Shown piece after piece: positions 24,360 through 32,862 of a DNA stretch of 64,000 nucleotides (position 1 is the stretch's first letter; each line of letters begins with the position of its first letter). The position numbers and the translations under genes are program-made. The stretch comes from Streptomyces iranensis. Its GTDB lineage: Bacteria > Actinomycetota > Actinomycetes > Streptomycetales > Streptomycetaceae. The notes beneath the pieces are model-generated. The model was not told the origin of the DNA. It did no database searches and saw only the letters and a list, made by a program, of their open reading frames with translations. Location: contig NZ_JAGGLR010000016.1 in assembly GCF_017874715.1 (NCBI RefSeq), forward strand, positions 62,001 to 126,000, read 5' to 3'.

Positions 24360-25271
24360 TCAGCGATCCGGCGCCCCAGGGACGGCAGACGGATTGGCCC
24401 TCAGCCGGATCAGCCGGGCGGGCTTGCCGTGACCGCCGCTACCGAAGCGCTCGCCCGCGGCGGTCACCCACAGAGCGTCCGGGTCCTCCGGGTCGATCGC
24501 CACAGAGGTGCTGGTCTCGACGCCCTGGTCGGCGCGGGCGATATCCGTACGCCGTCCGCCCGGAGCCAGCCGCAGCACGCTGTCGAACATGTGTGTGGCC
24601 AGATAGAGGGTTCCGTCGTCGTGCACCGCGAAATCGTCCGCGAACAAGCGCTCGGCCACGATCTCGAGGTGCCTGGTGTCGGTGGCGGCGGCCGGTACGC
24701 GCAGCAGCAGCGCACGCGCGCTGTTGGTCAGGAAGACGTAATCCCCGGCGACGGTGATCCCGTTGACGCCGGGGACGCCGACCGCCTGTTCCAGCGGCGT
24801 GAAAAGCTCGTGGTGGACCCATTGGGCGGCTCGCCGCGTGTCGAGATCGACGGCCAGTACGATGCCGAGCGCGGAGTCCGCGATCAGCAGCCGCCGGCCG
24901 TCCAGGGCCATTCCGTTGCCGAAACGGAGCTGGGGAAGGTCGCAGACGTGCTTCACCTCGCCCTGGCGCACCCGGTTGAGGCACCAGCCGGGCTCGCCTA
25001 TGGTTCCGGAGATCACCCAGGCGCCGTCTCCGTCCGTGACGATCCCGGTCGGTGACGAGGGAAGTTCCGCGAAGGTGTCGCGTCGGCCGTCGACTGTGAC
25101 AAGGTCGATCCGGTGGTGGGACGGCACGGTGACCAGCCAGCCGCCGGGCGGAAAGGGTGCGAGGTTCTCCACAAAAGTGCCCGGCTCCCATTCCGTGATC
25201 GTTTCGGCCGGCACCGCGGCGAACGGCACCCGTTCATGGTTCAACTGGTCGTGCAGGCTGATGTCGCTCAT
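24360..25271 (-). CDS. SMP-30/gluconolactonase-like beta-propeller protein
   Basis: This is a 303-residue soluble protein built of repeated blade-like strands: FAELPSSPTGIVTDGDGAWV, LPQLRFGNGMALDGRRLLIA, AVGVPGVNGITVAGDYVFLT and ERLFADDFAVHDDGTLYLAT. The NGMA, NGIT and DDFAV turns hold the Asn/Asp residues that bind the metal in SMP-30-type lactonases. Such enzymes hydrolyse sugar lactones or related esters; the substrate here is unknown. There is no signal peptide, so it should be cytoplasmic. It is the second gene of a unit with the cupin, 37 bp downstream of it, and near an O-methyltransferase and a LuxR regulator. Confidence 0.75.
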   Translation of the reverse strand: MSDISLHDQLNHERVPFAAVPAETITEWEPGTFVENLAPFPPGGWLVTVPSHHRIDLVTVDGRRDTFAELPSSPTGIVTDGDGAWVISGTIGEPGWCLNRVRQGEVKHVCDLPQLRFGNGMALDGRRLLIADSALGIVLAVDLDTRRAAQWVHHELFTPLEQAVGVPGVNGITVAGDYVFLTNSARALLLRVPAAATDTRHLEIVAERLFADDFAVHDDGTLYLATHMFDSVLRLAPGGRRTDIARADQGVETSTSVAIDPEDPDALWVTAAGERFGSGGHGKPARLIRLRANPSAVPGAPDR

Positions 25272-25308
25272 CGCATTCCGCCCGGCATATCCCTGAACAC
25301 GTTCCCGG

Positions 25309-25821
25309 TCACTGATGCGCGCTGAGAAGAGCGGCCGGAATCATCTCGTCGGCGGCCAGTGGAGGCCCGAGTATGACCTGTCCGTTGGCGGCGGCTGACC
25401 TGCGCAGGGCCTCGGGGGTCACGGCCCAGCCGGGCGGCTTGGGCCGGGATCGGTCCCAGCCCGCATCGCGGAGGAAACCCTCCATGCCCGAGGGAGTGGC
25501 GATCGCGAGCATATCGACGTCATCCGAGGTGAACCGGTACGCGTGAGGGACGGCGCGGGGCAGGAAGGCGACGCCGCCCGCGTGGAGCTCGAAGCGGCGG
25601 TCAGCCGCCCAGATCAGGCCGCTGCCGCGCAGCATCACGAAAATCTCGTCTTCGTCGGGGTGCAGATGCACGGGGGAAGCCGTTGCGGTCGGCACGGTCG
25701 ATCGGAACACGCTCAGATGGCCACCCGTGTGCTCGGCGTCCAGCAGAACCTCCATGGTTCCACCGCCGAGCCACTCCAGTTGGTCATGCTCGCCGACCTG
25801 GGCCACATAGGGAGAACTCAC
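25309..25821 (-). CDS. cupin-domain protein
   Basis: This is a 170-residue single cupin barrel. The first cupin motif reads SPVHLHPDEDEIFVMLRGSG, with the HxH and Glu metal ligands. The second reads FLPRAVPHAYRFTSDDV, with the fourth His. A metal site therefore looks intact. Small cupins of this kind act as dioxygenases, isomerases or cyclases in secondary metabolism; the sequence does not tell which. It is the first gene of a two-gene unit with the SMP-30-like gene and is divergent from the LuxR-type regulator at 26016. Confidence 0.8.
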   Translation of the reverse strand: MSSPYVAQVGEHDQLEWLGGGTMEVLLDAEHTGGHLSVFRSTVPTATASPVHLHPDEDEIFVMLRGSGLIWAADRRFELHAGGVAFLPRAVPHAYRFTSDDVDMLAIATPSGMEGFLRDAGWDRSRPKPPGWAVTPEALRRSAAANGQVILGPPLAADEMIPAALLSAHQ

Positions 25822-26015
25822 TGCGATCCTTTCGCGCTCCGGCTGATCGTCCGATGGACGCTATGCGGGCACTGCGGTTCCTGGAATCCCAGAAATCTGG
25901 GAGGCCAGGGACAGGGCCCGGTCAAGCGTCATGTCGCCGCCGCATGCGAGCGGGTGGGCCTCCAGCAGGTCCGTCATGCGGGTCTCATTCGAGGAGCAGC
26001 GCTTACACTCTCCCG

Positions 26016-27035
26016 GTGCGCAGGCTGCAGACCGATATCGAGGGAATATGCCGGCTCGGCCTGGACTCGCAGACGCTGCGTTCCCAGGTGATGGCCCGGC
26101 TGCGCCAGGACGTCCGCTACGACGCGTTCTGTTTCGGCACCATCGATCCGTGGACGCTGCTCGTCACCGACGACATCTCCGCAGGAATCCCGCCCGGCAA
26201 CGCGGCACTCGCGTCGTACAACGAGTACCTCGAGGCCGACGTGGACAAGTTCGCCGATCTGGCGCGGACCGGACGCACGGTCGGAATTCTCAGCCACAGC
26301 GCGGGCGGTGATCCGCGCAGGAGCCTCCGCTTCCACACAGTCTTGCCGGTCATCAATGCCGAGCACGAACTGCGTGCCGTCTTCCTGGCGGACGGTGAGT
26401 GCTGGGGCGCGGTGTCCTTGTTCCGGCGGGGGGAGCAGACGGACTTCACCCCGCAGGAGGCGGCGCTGGTACGCGCGCTGTCACGGCCGGTCGCGGTAGC
26501 CCTGCGCCGCGCCTGCGTCAACACGTCGCCGACCGCGGCGCAGGGCGTGCCCGGCCCAGGCGTACTTGTGCTCGACAAGGTCGGCCGCACCGTGGTCGCC
26601 AATGAGACGGCGCGGTACTGGCTGCACGAGCTTGGCACGCTGCCCCTCCACGAGGTGGCGGCGGCGGCCCGAGCCGGGCGAGGCGAAGAGGCGTATCTGC
26701 GGGTGCGGGCCCGCACCGGACGTTGGCTGTCGTTGTGGGGTTCGACGCTGAACGGGGAGCCGGACAGTGGTGCCTCGGTCGTCATCCAGCCGACGCCCGT
26801 CTCCGACGTCACTCGAACACTGGCCCGTGCCCACGAACTGACGGCGCGGGAGCAGGAGATCCTGGAACAGGTGATCTCCGGTCGGCCGTCGATGGGAATC
26901 GCCTCCGTCCTGACGATGTCCCAGTACACCGTGCAGGACCATCTGAAATCAATTTTCGCCAAGTTCGGCGTGCGAAGCCGCGGGCAATTGGTGGCGCGTG
27001 CCCTTGGCATTCCGTCCGCAGACGGCACTGCCTGA
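26016..27035 (+). CDS. LuxR-family transcriptional regulator with a GAF-like sensor half
   Basis: The protein has 339 residues from GTG 26016. The frame is open upstream, but the preceding residues are non-coding in character. The N-terminal 200 residues (YDAFCFGTIDPWTLLVTDDI, LRAVFLADGECWGAVSLFRR, FTPQEAALVRALSRPVAVAL) have the pattern of a GAF domain. The last 60 residues (LTAREQEILEQVISGRPSMG, then YTVQDHLKSIFAKFGVRSRG) are a complete LuxR/GerE helix-turn-helix with the usual Tyr-Thr-Val-Gln-Asp-His recognition helix. It lies between the divergent cupin unit and the O-methyltransferase and probably controls one or both. A 14-bp palindrome downstream of it is a candidate operator. Confidence 0.8.
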   Translation: MRRLQTDIEGICRLGLDSQTLRSQVMARLRQDVRYDAFCFGTIDPWTLLVTDDISAGIPPGNAALASYNEYLEADVDKFADLARTGRTVGILSHSAGGDPRRSLRFHTVLPVINAEHELRAVFLADGECWGAVSLFRRGEQTDFTPQEAALVRALSRPVAVALRRACVNTSPTAAQGVPGPGVLVLDKVGRTVVANETARYWLHELGTLPLHEVAAAARAGRGEEAYLRVRARTGRWLSLWGSTLNGEPDSGASVVIQPTPVSDVTRTLARAHELTAREQEILEQVISGRPSMGIASVLTMSQYTVQDHLKSIFAKFGVRSRGQLVARALGIPSADGTA

Positions 27036-27086
27036 TCCGCCCGGAGGCCCCGTGATGCCCTGGCCGCGGAGGCAGACCCGTCCGGC

Positions 27087-27100
27087 CGGAATTAATTCCG
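27087..27100. promoter_or_regulatory. AT-rich 14-bp palindrome upstream of the O-methyltransferase
   Basis: CGGAATTAATTCCG is a perfect palindrome in otherwise GC-rich DNA, 122 bp before the O-methyltransferase start and 52 bp after the LuxR gene. Its symmetry and AT core suit a dimeric regulator, possibly the adjacent LuxR protein. No binding data exist. Confidence 0.35.
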
Positions 27101-27221
27101 CAATTTATCCGACCCGATGAGCCTGGCGCTCTCACCCGCCTGCCCCTAGGTTCACCAATCCAAGACTCGTGCAGCGCTCGCCAACTGGCCAGGCGCTGCT
27201 TCGCTGTTTCTCGATCGATCG

Positions 27222-28286
27222 ATGGAAAAAATCACGATGCGAAAGACCCAACCGCAATATATGGACGGTGCCCAGGCGCCGCACGAACCGCCGCCTTCGC
27301 TGCAGATGCTTCAGTTCCTCGCGGGGTTCCAGATCTCTCAGGCGCTGTATGTGATCGCCAAGTTGGATGTCGCCTCACAACTCGAGGGCGGGCCCAAGGC
27401 GGTCGCCGAGCTGGCCGCGCGGTGCGGTGCGCGACCCGAGATGCTGCGCCGGATCGTTCGGAGCCTCGCCCCCCTCGGTGTCTTCCGTCAGCCGAGCGAG
27501 GACATGGTGGAGCTGACACCGCTTGGCGCCACTCTGTCCACTCAGCGTCCGGACTCGCTCAGGGAGGTCGCGCTGTACTGGATGGAGACGCACTACCTGC
27601 CGTTCAGCGAGATTCTGCACACCGTCCGCACCGGAGAGCCGGCCGCCCAGCATTACTTCGGGAAGCCGTTCTTCGACTGGATCGTCGCGGATCCCCGCAT
27701 GGCCGAGCTGCAGAACAGGGGCATGGCCGGCCTCGTCGGCGGGATGCGCGACCGGATGTTCGACGGCTACCGGCTTCCCGCGGGTGACGTCGTCGCCGAC
27801 ATCGGTGGCGCCGACGGCACGATTCTGAGCCGTCTCCTTGCTTCCGAGCCCGCACGTCGAGGAATCCTCTTCGATCTACCCGAGATCCTTCCGAGCGCGC
27901 GGAAGAAGATCGAGGAGGGCGGGATGGCCGAGCGCATTGACGTCGTCGCAGGTGACTTCTTCGCCTCAGTGCCGTCAGCCGATGTCTATGTGATGGCGGC
28001 GATCCTGCACGACTGGGACGACGCCTCCTGCGTACGCATCCTCGAGTCCATCAAGGAGGCGGCGGCGCCCGGTGCACGGCTTGTCGTCATCGAAGGCGTG
28101 GTGCCGCCCGGCGACGAACCGCACGCCACCAAACTGATCGACCTGACCATGCTCGCCCTCACCACCGGGAAGGAACGCGACGCAGCCGAGTGGCAGCAGC
28201 TGTTCTCCACCGCCGGCTTCGTCCTGGACCGGATCGTTCCCACGGCGGACGACTACTCCTTCATCGAAGCGCGCCTGGGTCGGTGA
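27222..28286 (+). CDS. COMT-like SAM-dependent O-methyltransferase
   Basis: The protein has 354 residues. The N-terminal 110 residues form the winged-helix dimerisation domain of plant-COMT-like enzymes (LQFLAGFQISQALYVIAKLD, ARPEMLRRIVRSLAPLGVFR). The catalytic domain holds the SAM loop VVADIGGADGTILSRL, the acidic turn LFDLPEILPSA, and the ILHDWDDASCVRIL segment with the catalytic His, followed by GARLVVIEGVVPP. Enzymes of this family methylate phenolic or related hydroxyls in secondary metabolites. ATG 27222 is used, and ATG 27237 is a possible alternative. The stop codon is inside a terminator hairpin, so the gene ends a transcript. Confidence 0.88.
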   Translation: MEKITMRKTQPQYMDGAQAPHEPPPSLQMLQFLAGFQISQALYVIAKLDVASQLEGGPKAVAELAARCGARPEMLRRIVRSLAPLGVFRQPSEDMVELTPLGATLSTQRPDSLREVALYWMETHYLPFSEILHTVRTGEPAAQHYFGKPFFDWIVADPRMAELQNRGMAGLVGGMRDRMFDGYRLPAGDVVADIGGADGTILSRLLASEPARRGILFDLPEILPSARKKIEEGGMAERIDVVAGDFFASVPSADVYVMAAILHDWDDASCVRILESIKEAAAPGARLVVIEGVVPPGDEPHATKLIDLTMLALTTGKERDAAEWQQLFSTAGFVLDRIVPTADDYSFIEARLGR

Positions 28287-28314
28287 GGACGACCTCGGCG
28301 AGGTCGTCCTCACC
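28282..28314. terminator. hairpin terminator overlapping the O-methyltransferase stop codon
   Basis: A perfect 14-bp inverted repeat (GGTGAGGACGACCT and its complement) brackets a 5-base loop. The TGA stop at 28284-28286 lies in the left arm. No U-run follows, as is usual for actinobacterial terminators. Confidence 0.7.
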
Positions 28315-28882
28315 GCCTATTGAGATCAACTGAGATCAACAGCCCATAGACCCCGCATCTACGCGTACAGAACACCCACGCTCGCCTGAGCTGTCACCCT
28401 GCTCCCGCCCTGGTACTGCCTCACGGAGCCATCAGAGGCGCTACCCATGACCCAGTCGGGCGGGCATGGGCGTTTGCCCGCTCCCTGTCGGTCATCGGAA
28501 CGCCCCCTTCGGTCGGGCTGGTCCGCCGGGACATTCCGCTGCAGGGTCACCGGGATCCGCGTCAGCACGGCGAACCGGCTTTCCGCCGGGCGCGGGTGTT
28601 CGTCGTTTCAGCTCCTTTCCTCTTCTTCCGCCTCTTGCGCGCCGCCCTGCGCTGCCCTGCACCGCTCTGCGCTGCCCTGCGCCGCCTCTCTGCGGCAGAA
28701 CGATCGGTTCCGGCCAGCCCTTGCGGCAGTGCCCGTAAGAGCCGCGTCAAAGGCGTGCTGATCGCCGTATGGGACCCGTCAACGACGGTCGGATCCGGCC
28801 ATGGGGCGGGGTTTCCTTCTTGCGTTGTCCGTTCGATCCGCTGTTCGCGGATCTCCCCCGACCTCTTCTCCAGGAGCTCGCG
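28315..28882. other. long leader region before the kdp operon
   Basis: There are 568 bp with no convincing gene. TGAGATCAAC occurs twice in tandem at 28321-28340. A CT/GC-rich imperfect repeat of CCCTGCGCTG units lies at about 28645-28695. The stretch presumably carries the kdp promoter and leader. I could not identify a c-di-AMP or K+-responsive riboswitch in it. Confidence 0.4.
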
Positions 28883-28966
28883 ATGGCCGATGTGGCCTTC
28901 GTTGTCGCCACGATCGCGGTGTTCGCGCTGGTGGCCTTTGTCGCCAAAGGGGTGACGAAGCTGTGA
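28883..28966 (+). CDS. 27-residue membrane peptide coupled to kdpF
   Basis: ATG 28883 has AGGAG about seven bases upstream and opens a tiny frame of one hydrophobic helix followed by a basic end (VAFVVATIAVFALVAFVAKG, then VTKL). Its TGA overlaps the GTG of kdpF by four bases (GTGA), so translation of the two is coupled. It resembles KdpF in size and layout but precedes the recognisable KdpF. It could be an extra small subunit of the Kdp complex or a leader peptide that sets kdp translation. The ribosome binding site and the exact overlap argue that it is real. Confidence 0.65.
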   Translation: MADVAFVVATIAVFALVAFVAKGVTKL

Positions 28967-29052
28967 CCGTCGAAAACGTCGTCGGCCTGATCGTGGCCGT
29001 CGCCCTGCTGGGCTATCTCGTCCTCGCCCTGATCTTCCCGGAGAGGTTCTGA
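28963..29052 (+). CDS. kdpF: KdpF small subunit of the K+-transporting ATPase
   Basis: This is a 29-residue single-helix protein from GTG 28963 (VENVVGLIVAVALLGYLVLA, then LIFPERF). The GYLVLALIFPERF ending is characteristic of KdpF, which packs between KdpA and KdpB and stabilises the complex in the membrane. It overlaps the 27-residue peptide upstream and is followed by kdpA eight bases after its stop codon, the order seen in kdpFABC operons. Confidence 0.85.
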   Translation: MTVENVVGLIVAVALLGYLVLALIFPERF

Positions 29053-29060
29053 GAACAAGC

Positions 29061-30722
29061 ATGAGTCCCGTATTCGCCGGCGTGCTACAGCTGCTCGCCC
29101 TCATAGGGGCGCTGGCGCTCGCCTACGTCCCCCTCGGCAACTACATGGCCAGGGTCTACGCCTCCGACAAGCACTGGCGGGTGGAGAAGTGGATCTACAA
29201 GGGCATCGGTGCCAACCCCGACACCGAGATGCGCTGGACCGCGTATCTGCGCGGGGTGCTGGCCTTCTCGGCGGCCGGGGTGCTCTTCCTCTATCTGCTG
29301 CAGCGGCTCCAGGGCAGCCTGCCCGGTTCGCCGGGGTTCTCCTCGATCGAGCCCGCGCAGGCGTTTGACACGGCCGCGTCCTTCGTCACGAACACCAACT
29401 GGCAGTCGTACGCCGGTGAGCAGGCCATGGGCCACGTCGTGCAGACCGCCGGTCTGGCCGTGCAGAACTTCGTGTCGGCCGCGGTGGGCATCGCCGTCGC
29501 GGTGGCGCTGGTGCGTGGCTTCGCGCGCTCGCGCACCGGTGAGCTCGGGAACTTCTGGGCGGATCTGGTGCGCGGGACGGTCCGCGTCCTGGTGCCGGTG
29601 GCGGCGGTCGCCGCTGTGGTGCTGGTCGCCTGCGGGGCGATCCAGAACTTCTCCGGCATTCACGAGGTGGGCCAGTTCATGGGCGGCTCGCAGCAGTGGA
29701 ACGGCGGGGCCGTGGCCTCGCAGGAGGCCATCAAGGAGCTGGGCACCAACGGTGGCGGGTACTTCAACGCCAACAGCGCCCACCCGTTCGAGAACCCGAC
29801 CCCGTTCACCAATCTCTTCGAGATCTTCCTGATCCTGGTCATCCCGCTGGCGCTGACCCGCACCTTCGGCGTCATGGTCGGCTCGGTCAAGCAGGGCTAC
29901 GCGATCCTGGCGACCATGGTCACCATCTGGGTCGGCTTCGTCGCCCTGCTGATGTGGACCGAGTTCGCCCACCACGGCCCGGCGCTGCAGGCCGCCGGTG
30001 GTGCGATGGAGGGCAAGGAGACCCGCTTCGGGGTGGGCGCCTCGGCGCTCTTCGGGGTGTCGACCACGCTCACCTCGACCGGGGCGGTGGACTCCTTCCA
30101 CTCCTCCTTCACCGGCCTGGGCGGCGGCATCACCATGCTCGGCATGATGCTGGGCGAGATCGCGCCCGGTGGTGTGGGCTCCGGCCTCTACGGGATGCTG
30201 ATCATGGCGATCATCGCGGTGTTCATCGCCGGGCTGATGGTCGGCCGTACCCCCGAGTACCTGGGCAAGAAGATCGGTTCCCGCGAGATCAAGCTGGCGG
30301 CCTGCTACATCCTGGTCACCCCGGCGCTGGTGCTGATCTTCACCGCCGCCTCCGTGGCCCTGCCGACGCCGCCGAACTCGATGCGGGGCTCCGGTGCGCA
30401 CGGCTTCTCCGAGGTGCTGTACGCCTTCACCTCCGCCTCGAACAACAACGGCTCGGCCTTCGCGGGCCTGAACGCGAACACCGACTGGTACAACACCACG
30501 ACCGGGCTCGCGATGCTGTTCGGCCGCTTCGTGCCCATGGTCTTCGTGCTGGCGCTCGCGGGCTCGCTCGCCGGGCAGCGGCCGGTCCCGGCCACCGCGG
30601 GCACTCTGCGCACCGAGAAGCCGCTGTTCACCGGGTTGTTGGTGGGCGCGATCCTGATCATCACCGGTCTGACGTACTTCCCGGCGCTGGCGCTGGGGCC
30701 GCTGGCCGAGGGGCTGGCGTGA
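29061..30722 (+). CDS. kdpA: KdpA, K+-binding channel subunit of the KdpFABC ATPase
   Basis: The protein has 553 residues, close to the usual 555-560. It is a member of the superfamily of K+ transporters with four selectivity-filter-like loops. Visible signatures include SFVTNTNWQSYAGEQ, a TNGGGYFNANSAHPFENPTP loop, LGGGITMLGMMLGEIAPGGV and FTSASNNNGSAFAGLNANTD. About ten hydrophobic helices span the chain. KdpA binds and passes K+ delivered against its gradient by ATP hydrolysis in KdpB. Its stop shares bases with the kdpB start (TGATG), which indicates coupled translation. Confidence 0.97.
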   Translation: MSPVFAGVLQLLALIGALALAYVPLGNYMARVYASDKHWRVEKWIYKGIGANPDTEMRWTAYLRGVLAFSAAGVLFLYLLQRLQGSLPGSPGFSSIEPAQAFDTAASFVTNTNWQSYAGEQAMGHVVQTAGLAVQNFVSAAVGIAVAVALVRGFARSRTGELGNFWADLVRGTVRVLVPVAAVAAVVLVACGAIQNFSGIHEVGQFMGGSQQWNGGAVASQEAIKELGTNGGGYFNANSAHPFENPTPFTNLFEIFLILVIPLALTRTFGVMVGSVKQGYAILATMVTIWVGFVALLMWTEFAHHGPALQAAGGAMEGKETRFGVGASALFGVSTTLTSTGAVDSFHSSFTGLGGGITMLGMMLGEIAPGGVGSGLYGMLIMAIIAVFIAGLMVGRTPEYLGKKIGSREIKLAACYILVTPALVLIFTAASVALPTPPNSMRGSGAHGFSEVLYAFTSASNNNGSAFAGLNANTDWYNTTTGLAMLFGRFVPMVFVLALAGSLAGQRPVPATAGTLRTEKPLFTGLLVGAILIITGLTYFPALALGPLAEGLA

Positions 30723-32857
30723 TGACCACCCGCAGAGAAAACCACGAGGACTCCATGTCCACTGCCACTCCGACCAGGGCGCCGCACAGCGGCGCTCCCA
30801 CCGGGCACGGCTCGGCCGAGGACCGTGTCGGCGCGGGTCTCTTCGACCCCAAGCAGCTGCTGCGGTCGCTGCCGGACGCCTTCCGCAAGCTGGATCCGCG
30901 GGTGATGGTGAAGTCGCCCGTGATGTTCGTCGTGCTGGTCGGGTCCGTACTGACCACCGCGTTCTCGTGTCAGGATCCGGGCGACTGGTTCGGCTGGGCG
31001 ATCAGCGCCTGGCTGTGGCTGACCGTGATCTTCGCCAATCTGGCGGAGGCGGTCGCCGAGGGCCGTGGCAAGGCGCAGGCCGACACCCTGCGCAAGGCCA
31101 AGACCGACACCGTCGCGCGACGGCTGCTGGGCGACGGCTCGGAGGAGCGGATTCCGGGGACCGGGCTGACCATCGGGAACCTGGTGGTCTGCGAGGCCGG
31201 CGATGTCATCCCCGGCGACGGCGATGTCGTCGAGGGCGTCGCCTCGGTCGACGAGTCGGCGATCACCGGCGAATCGGCGCCGGTCATCCGGGAGTCCGGG
31301 GGCGACCGTTCGGCCGTGACCGGCGGGACGAAGGTGCTGTCCGACCGCATCGTCATCAGGATCACCACCAAGCCGGGCGAGACCTTCATCGACCGGATGA
31401 TCAACCTGGTGGAGGGCGCAGCACGGCAGAAGACGCCCAACGAGATCGCGCTGAACATCCTGCTCGCCTCGCTGACCATCGTCTTCCTGCTCGCCTGCGC
31501 CACACTGCCGCCGTTCGCGGATTACGCGGGCACGCATCTGACGATGGTGGTGCTGGTGGCGCTGCTGGTCTGTCTGATCCCGACGACGATCGGCGCGCTG
31601 CTGTCGGCCATCGGCATCGCGGGCATGGACCGGCTGGTGCAGCGCAATGTGCTGGCGATGTCGGGCCGGGCGGTGGAGGCCGCCGGTGACGTCTCCACAC
31701 TGCTGCTGGACAAGACCGGCACCATCACCCTGGGCAACCGGCAGGCGGCGGAGTTCATGCCGGTGCGCGGCACCACCGAGGCCGAGGTCGCGGACGCCGC
31801 CCAGCTGTCCTCGCTGGCCGACGAGACCCCCGAGGGCCGGTCCGTCGTCGTCCTGGCGAAGGAGGCGTACGGGCTGCGCGAGCGCCACCAGGGCGAGCTG
31901 GTGGGGGCCGAGTGGATCGAGTTCACCGCACAGACCCGGATGTCGGGTGTGGACGTCGGCGAGCGGAAGATCCGCAAGGGGGCGGCCGGTTCGGTCATCG
32001 CCTGGGTCCGGGAGCGGGACGGTACGGTCGCCGAGGACGCGGACCGGATCGTCCACCGGATCTCCGCGGCCGGTGGCACCCCGCTGCTGGTGGCGGTGCA
32101 CGACGCCGAGGGGGCCCGGGTCCTGGGCGTCATCCACCTCAAGGACGTGGTCAAGGAGGGCATGCGGGAGCGGTTCGACGAGCTGCGCCGCATGGGCATC
32201 AAGACCGTCATGATCACGGGTGACAACCCGCTGACGGCCAAGGCGATCGCCGAGGAGGCGGGCGTCGACGACTTCCTCGCCGAGGCCACGCCCGAGGACA
32301 AGATGGCGCTGATCAAGCGGGAGCAGGCGGGCGGCAAGCTGGTCGCGATGACCGGTGACGGCACCAACGACGCCCCGGCGCTGGCGCAGGCGGACGTCGG
32401 GGTGGCCATGAACACCGGTACGTCGGCCGCCAAGGAGGCCGGCAACATGGTCGACCTCGACTCCAACCCGACCAAGCTGATCGAGATCGTGGAGATCGGC
32501 AAGCAGTTGCTGATCACCCGGGGCGCGCTGACCACCTTCTCCATCGCCAACGACGTCGCGAAGTACTTCGCGATCATCCCGGCGCTGTTCGCGGCGGTCT
32601 ACCCGGGCCTGGACAAGCTGAACATCATGCAGCTGTCCTCGCCGGACTCGGCGATCCTGTCCGCGGTCGTCTTCAACGCGCTGATCATCATCGCGCTGGT
32701 GCCGCTCGCCCTGCGGGGCGTGCGCTACCGGCCGATGAGCGCGGACCGGATGCTGCGGCGCAACCTCGGGATCTACGGTCTCGGCGGCCTGATCACGCCC
32801 TTCGTCGGCATCAAGATCATCGACATCCTCATCTCCCTCATCCCCGGGATCGGCTGA
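30722..32857 (+). CDS. kdpB: KdpB, P-type ATPase catalytic subunit
   Basis: The protein has 711 residues. It carries the P-type ATPase motifs: the actuator TGES (SAITGESAPVIRES), the phosphorylation site DKTGTITLGN with Asp330, the nucleotide-domain KGA segment (RKGAAGSVIAWV), and the hinge GDGTNDAPALAQADVGVAMN. ATP hydrolysis here drives K+ uptake through KdpA. The start at ATG 30722 overlaps the kdpA stop. A second ATG at 30755 has its own GAGG site and could be the main start, so the first 11 residues are uncertain. The N-terminus carries an Ala/Thr/Gly-rich cytoplasmic extension of about 50 residues before the first helix. Confidence 0.97.
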   Translation: MTTRRENHEDSMSTATPTRAPHSGAPTGHGSAEDRVGAGLFDPKQLLRSLPDAFRKLDPRVMVKSPVMFVVLVGSVLTTAFSCQDPGDWFGWAISAWLWLTVIFANLAEAVAEGRGKAQADTLRKAKTDTVARRLLGDGSEERIPGTGLTIGNLVVCEAGDVIPGDGDVVEGVASVDESAITGESAPVIRESGGDRSAVTGGTKVLSDRIVIRITTKPGETFIDRMINLVEGAARQKTPNEIALNILLASLTIVFLLACATLPPFADYAGTHLTMVVLVALLVCLIPTTIGALLSAIGIAGMDRLVQRNVLAMSGRAVEAAGDVSTLLLDKTGTITLGNRQAAEFMPVRGTTEAEVADAAQLSSLADETPEGRSVVVLAKEAYGLRERHQGELVGAEWIEFTAQTRMSGVDVGERKIRKGAAGSVIAWVRERDGTVAEDADRIVHRISAAGGTPLLVAVHDAEGARVLGVIHLKDVVKEGMRERFDELRRMGIKTVMITGDNPLTAKAIAEEAGVDDFLAEATPEDKMALIKREQAGGKLVAMTGDGTNDAPALAQADVGVAMNTGTSAAKEAGNMVDLDSNPTKLIEIVEIGKQLLITRGALTTFSIANDVAKYFAIIPALFAAVYPGLDKLNIMQLSSPDSAILSAVVFNALIIIALVPLALRGVRYRPMSADRMLRRNLGIYGLGGLITPFVGIKIIDILISLIPGIG

Positions 32858-32862
32858 TCGCC

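Noticed and set aside
28315..28882. c-di-AMP riboswitch upstream of kdp
   Set aside because: The long leader invited the idea, but I could not identify the conserved core by eye. A covariance-model search would decide.
30305..32137. Long minus-strand frame under kdpA/kdpB
   Set aside because: It is a shadow of strongly conserved kdp genes, with Arg/His/Gln-rich non-protein-like sequence.
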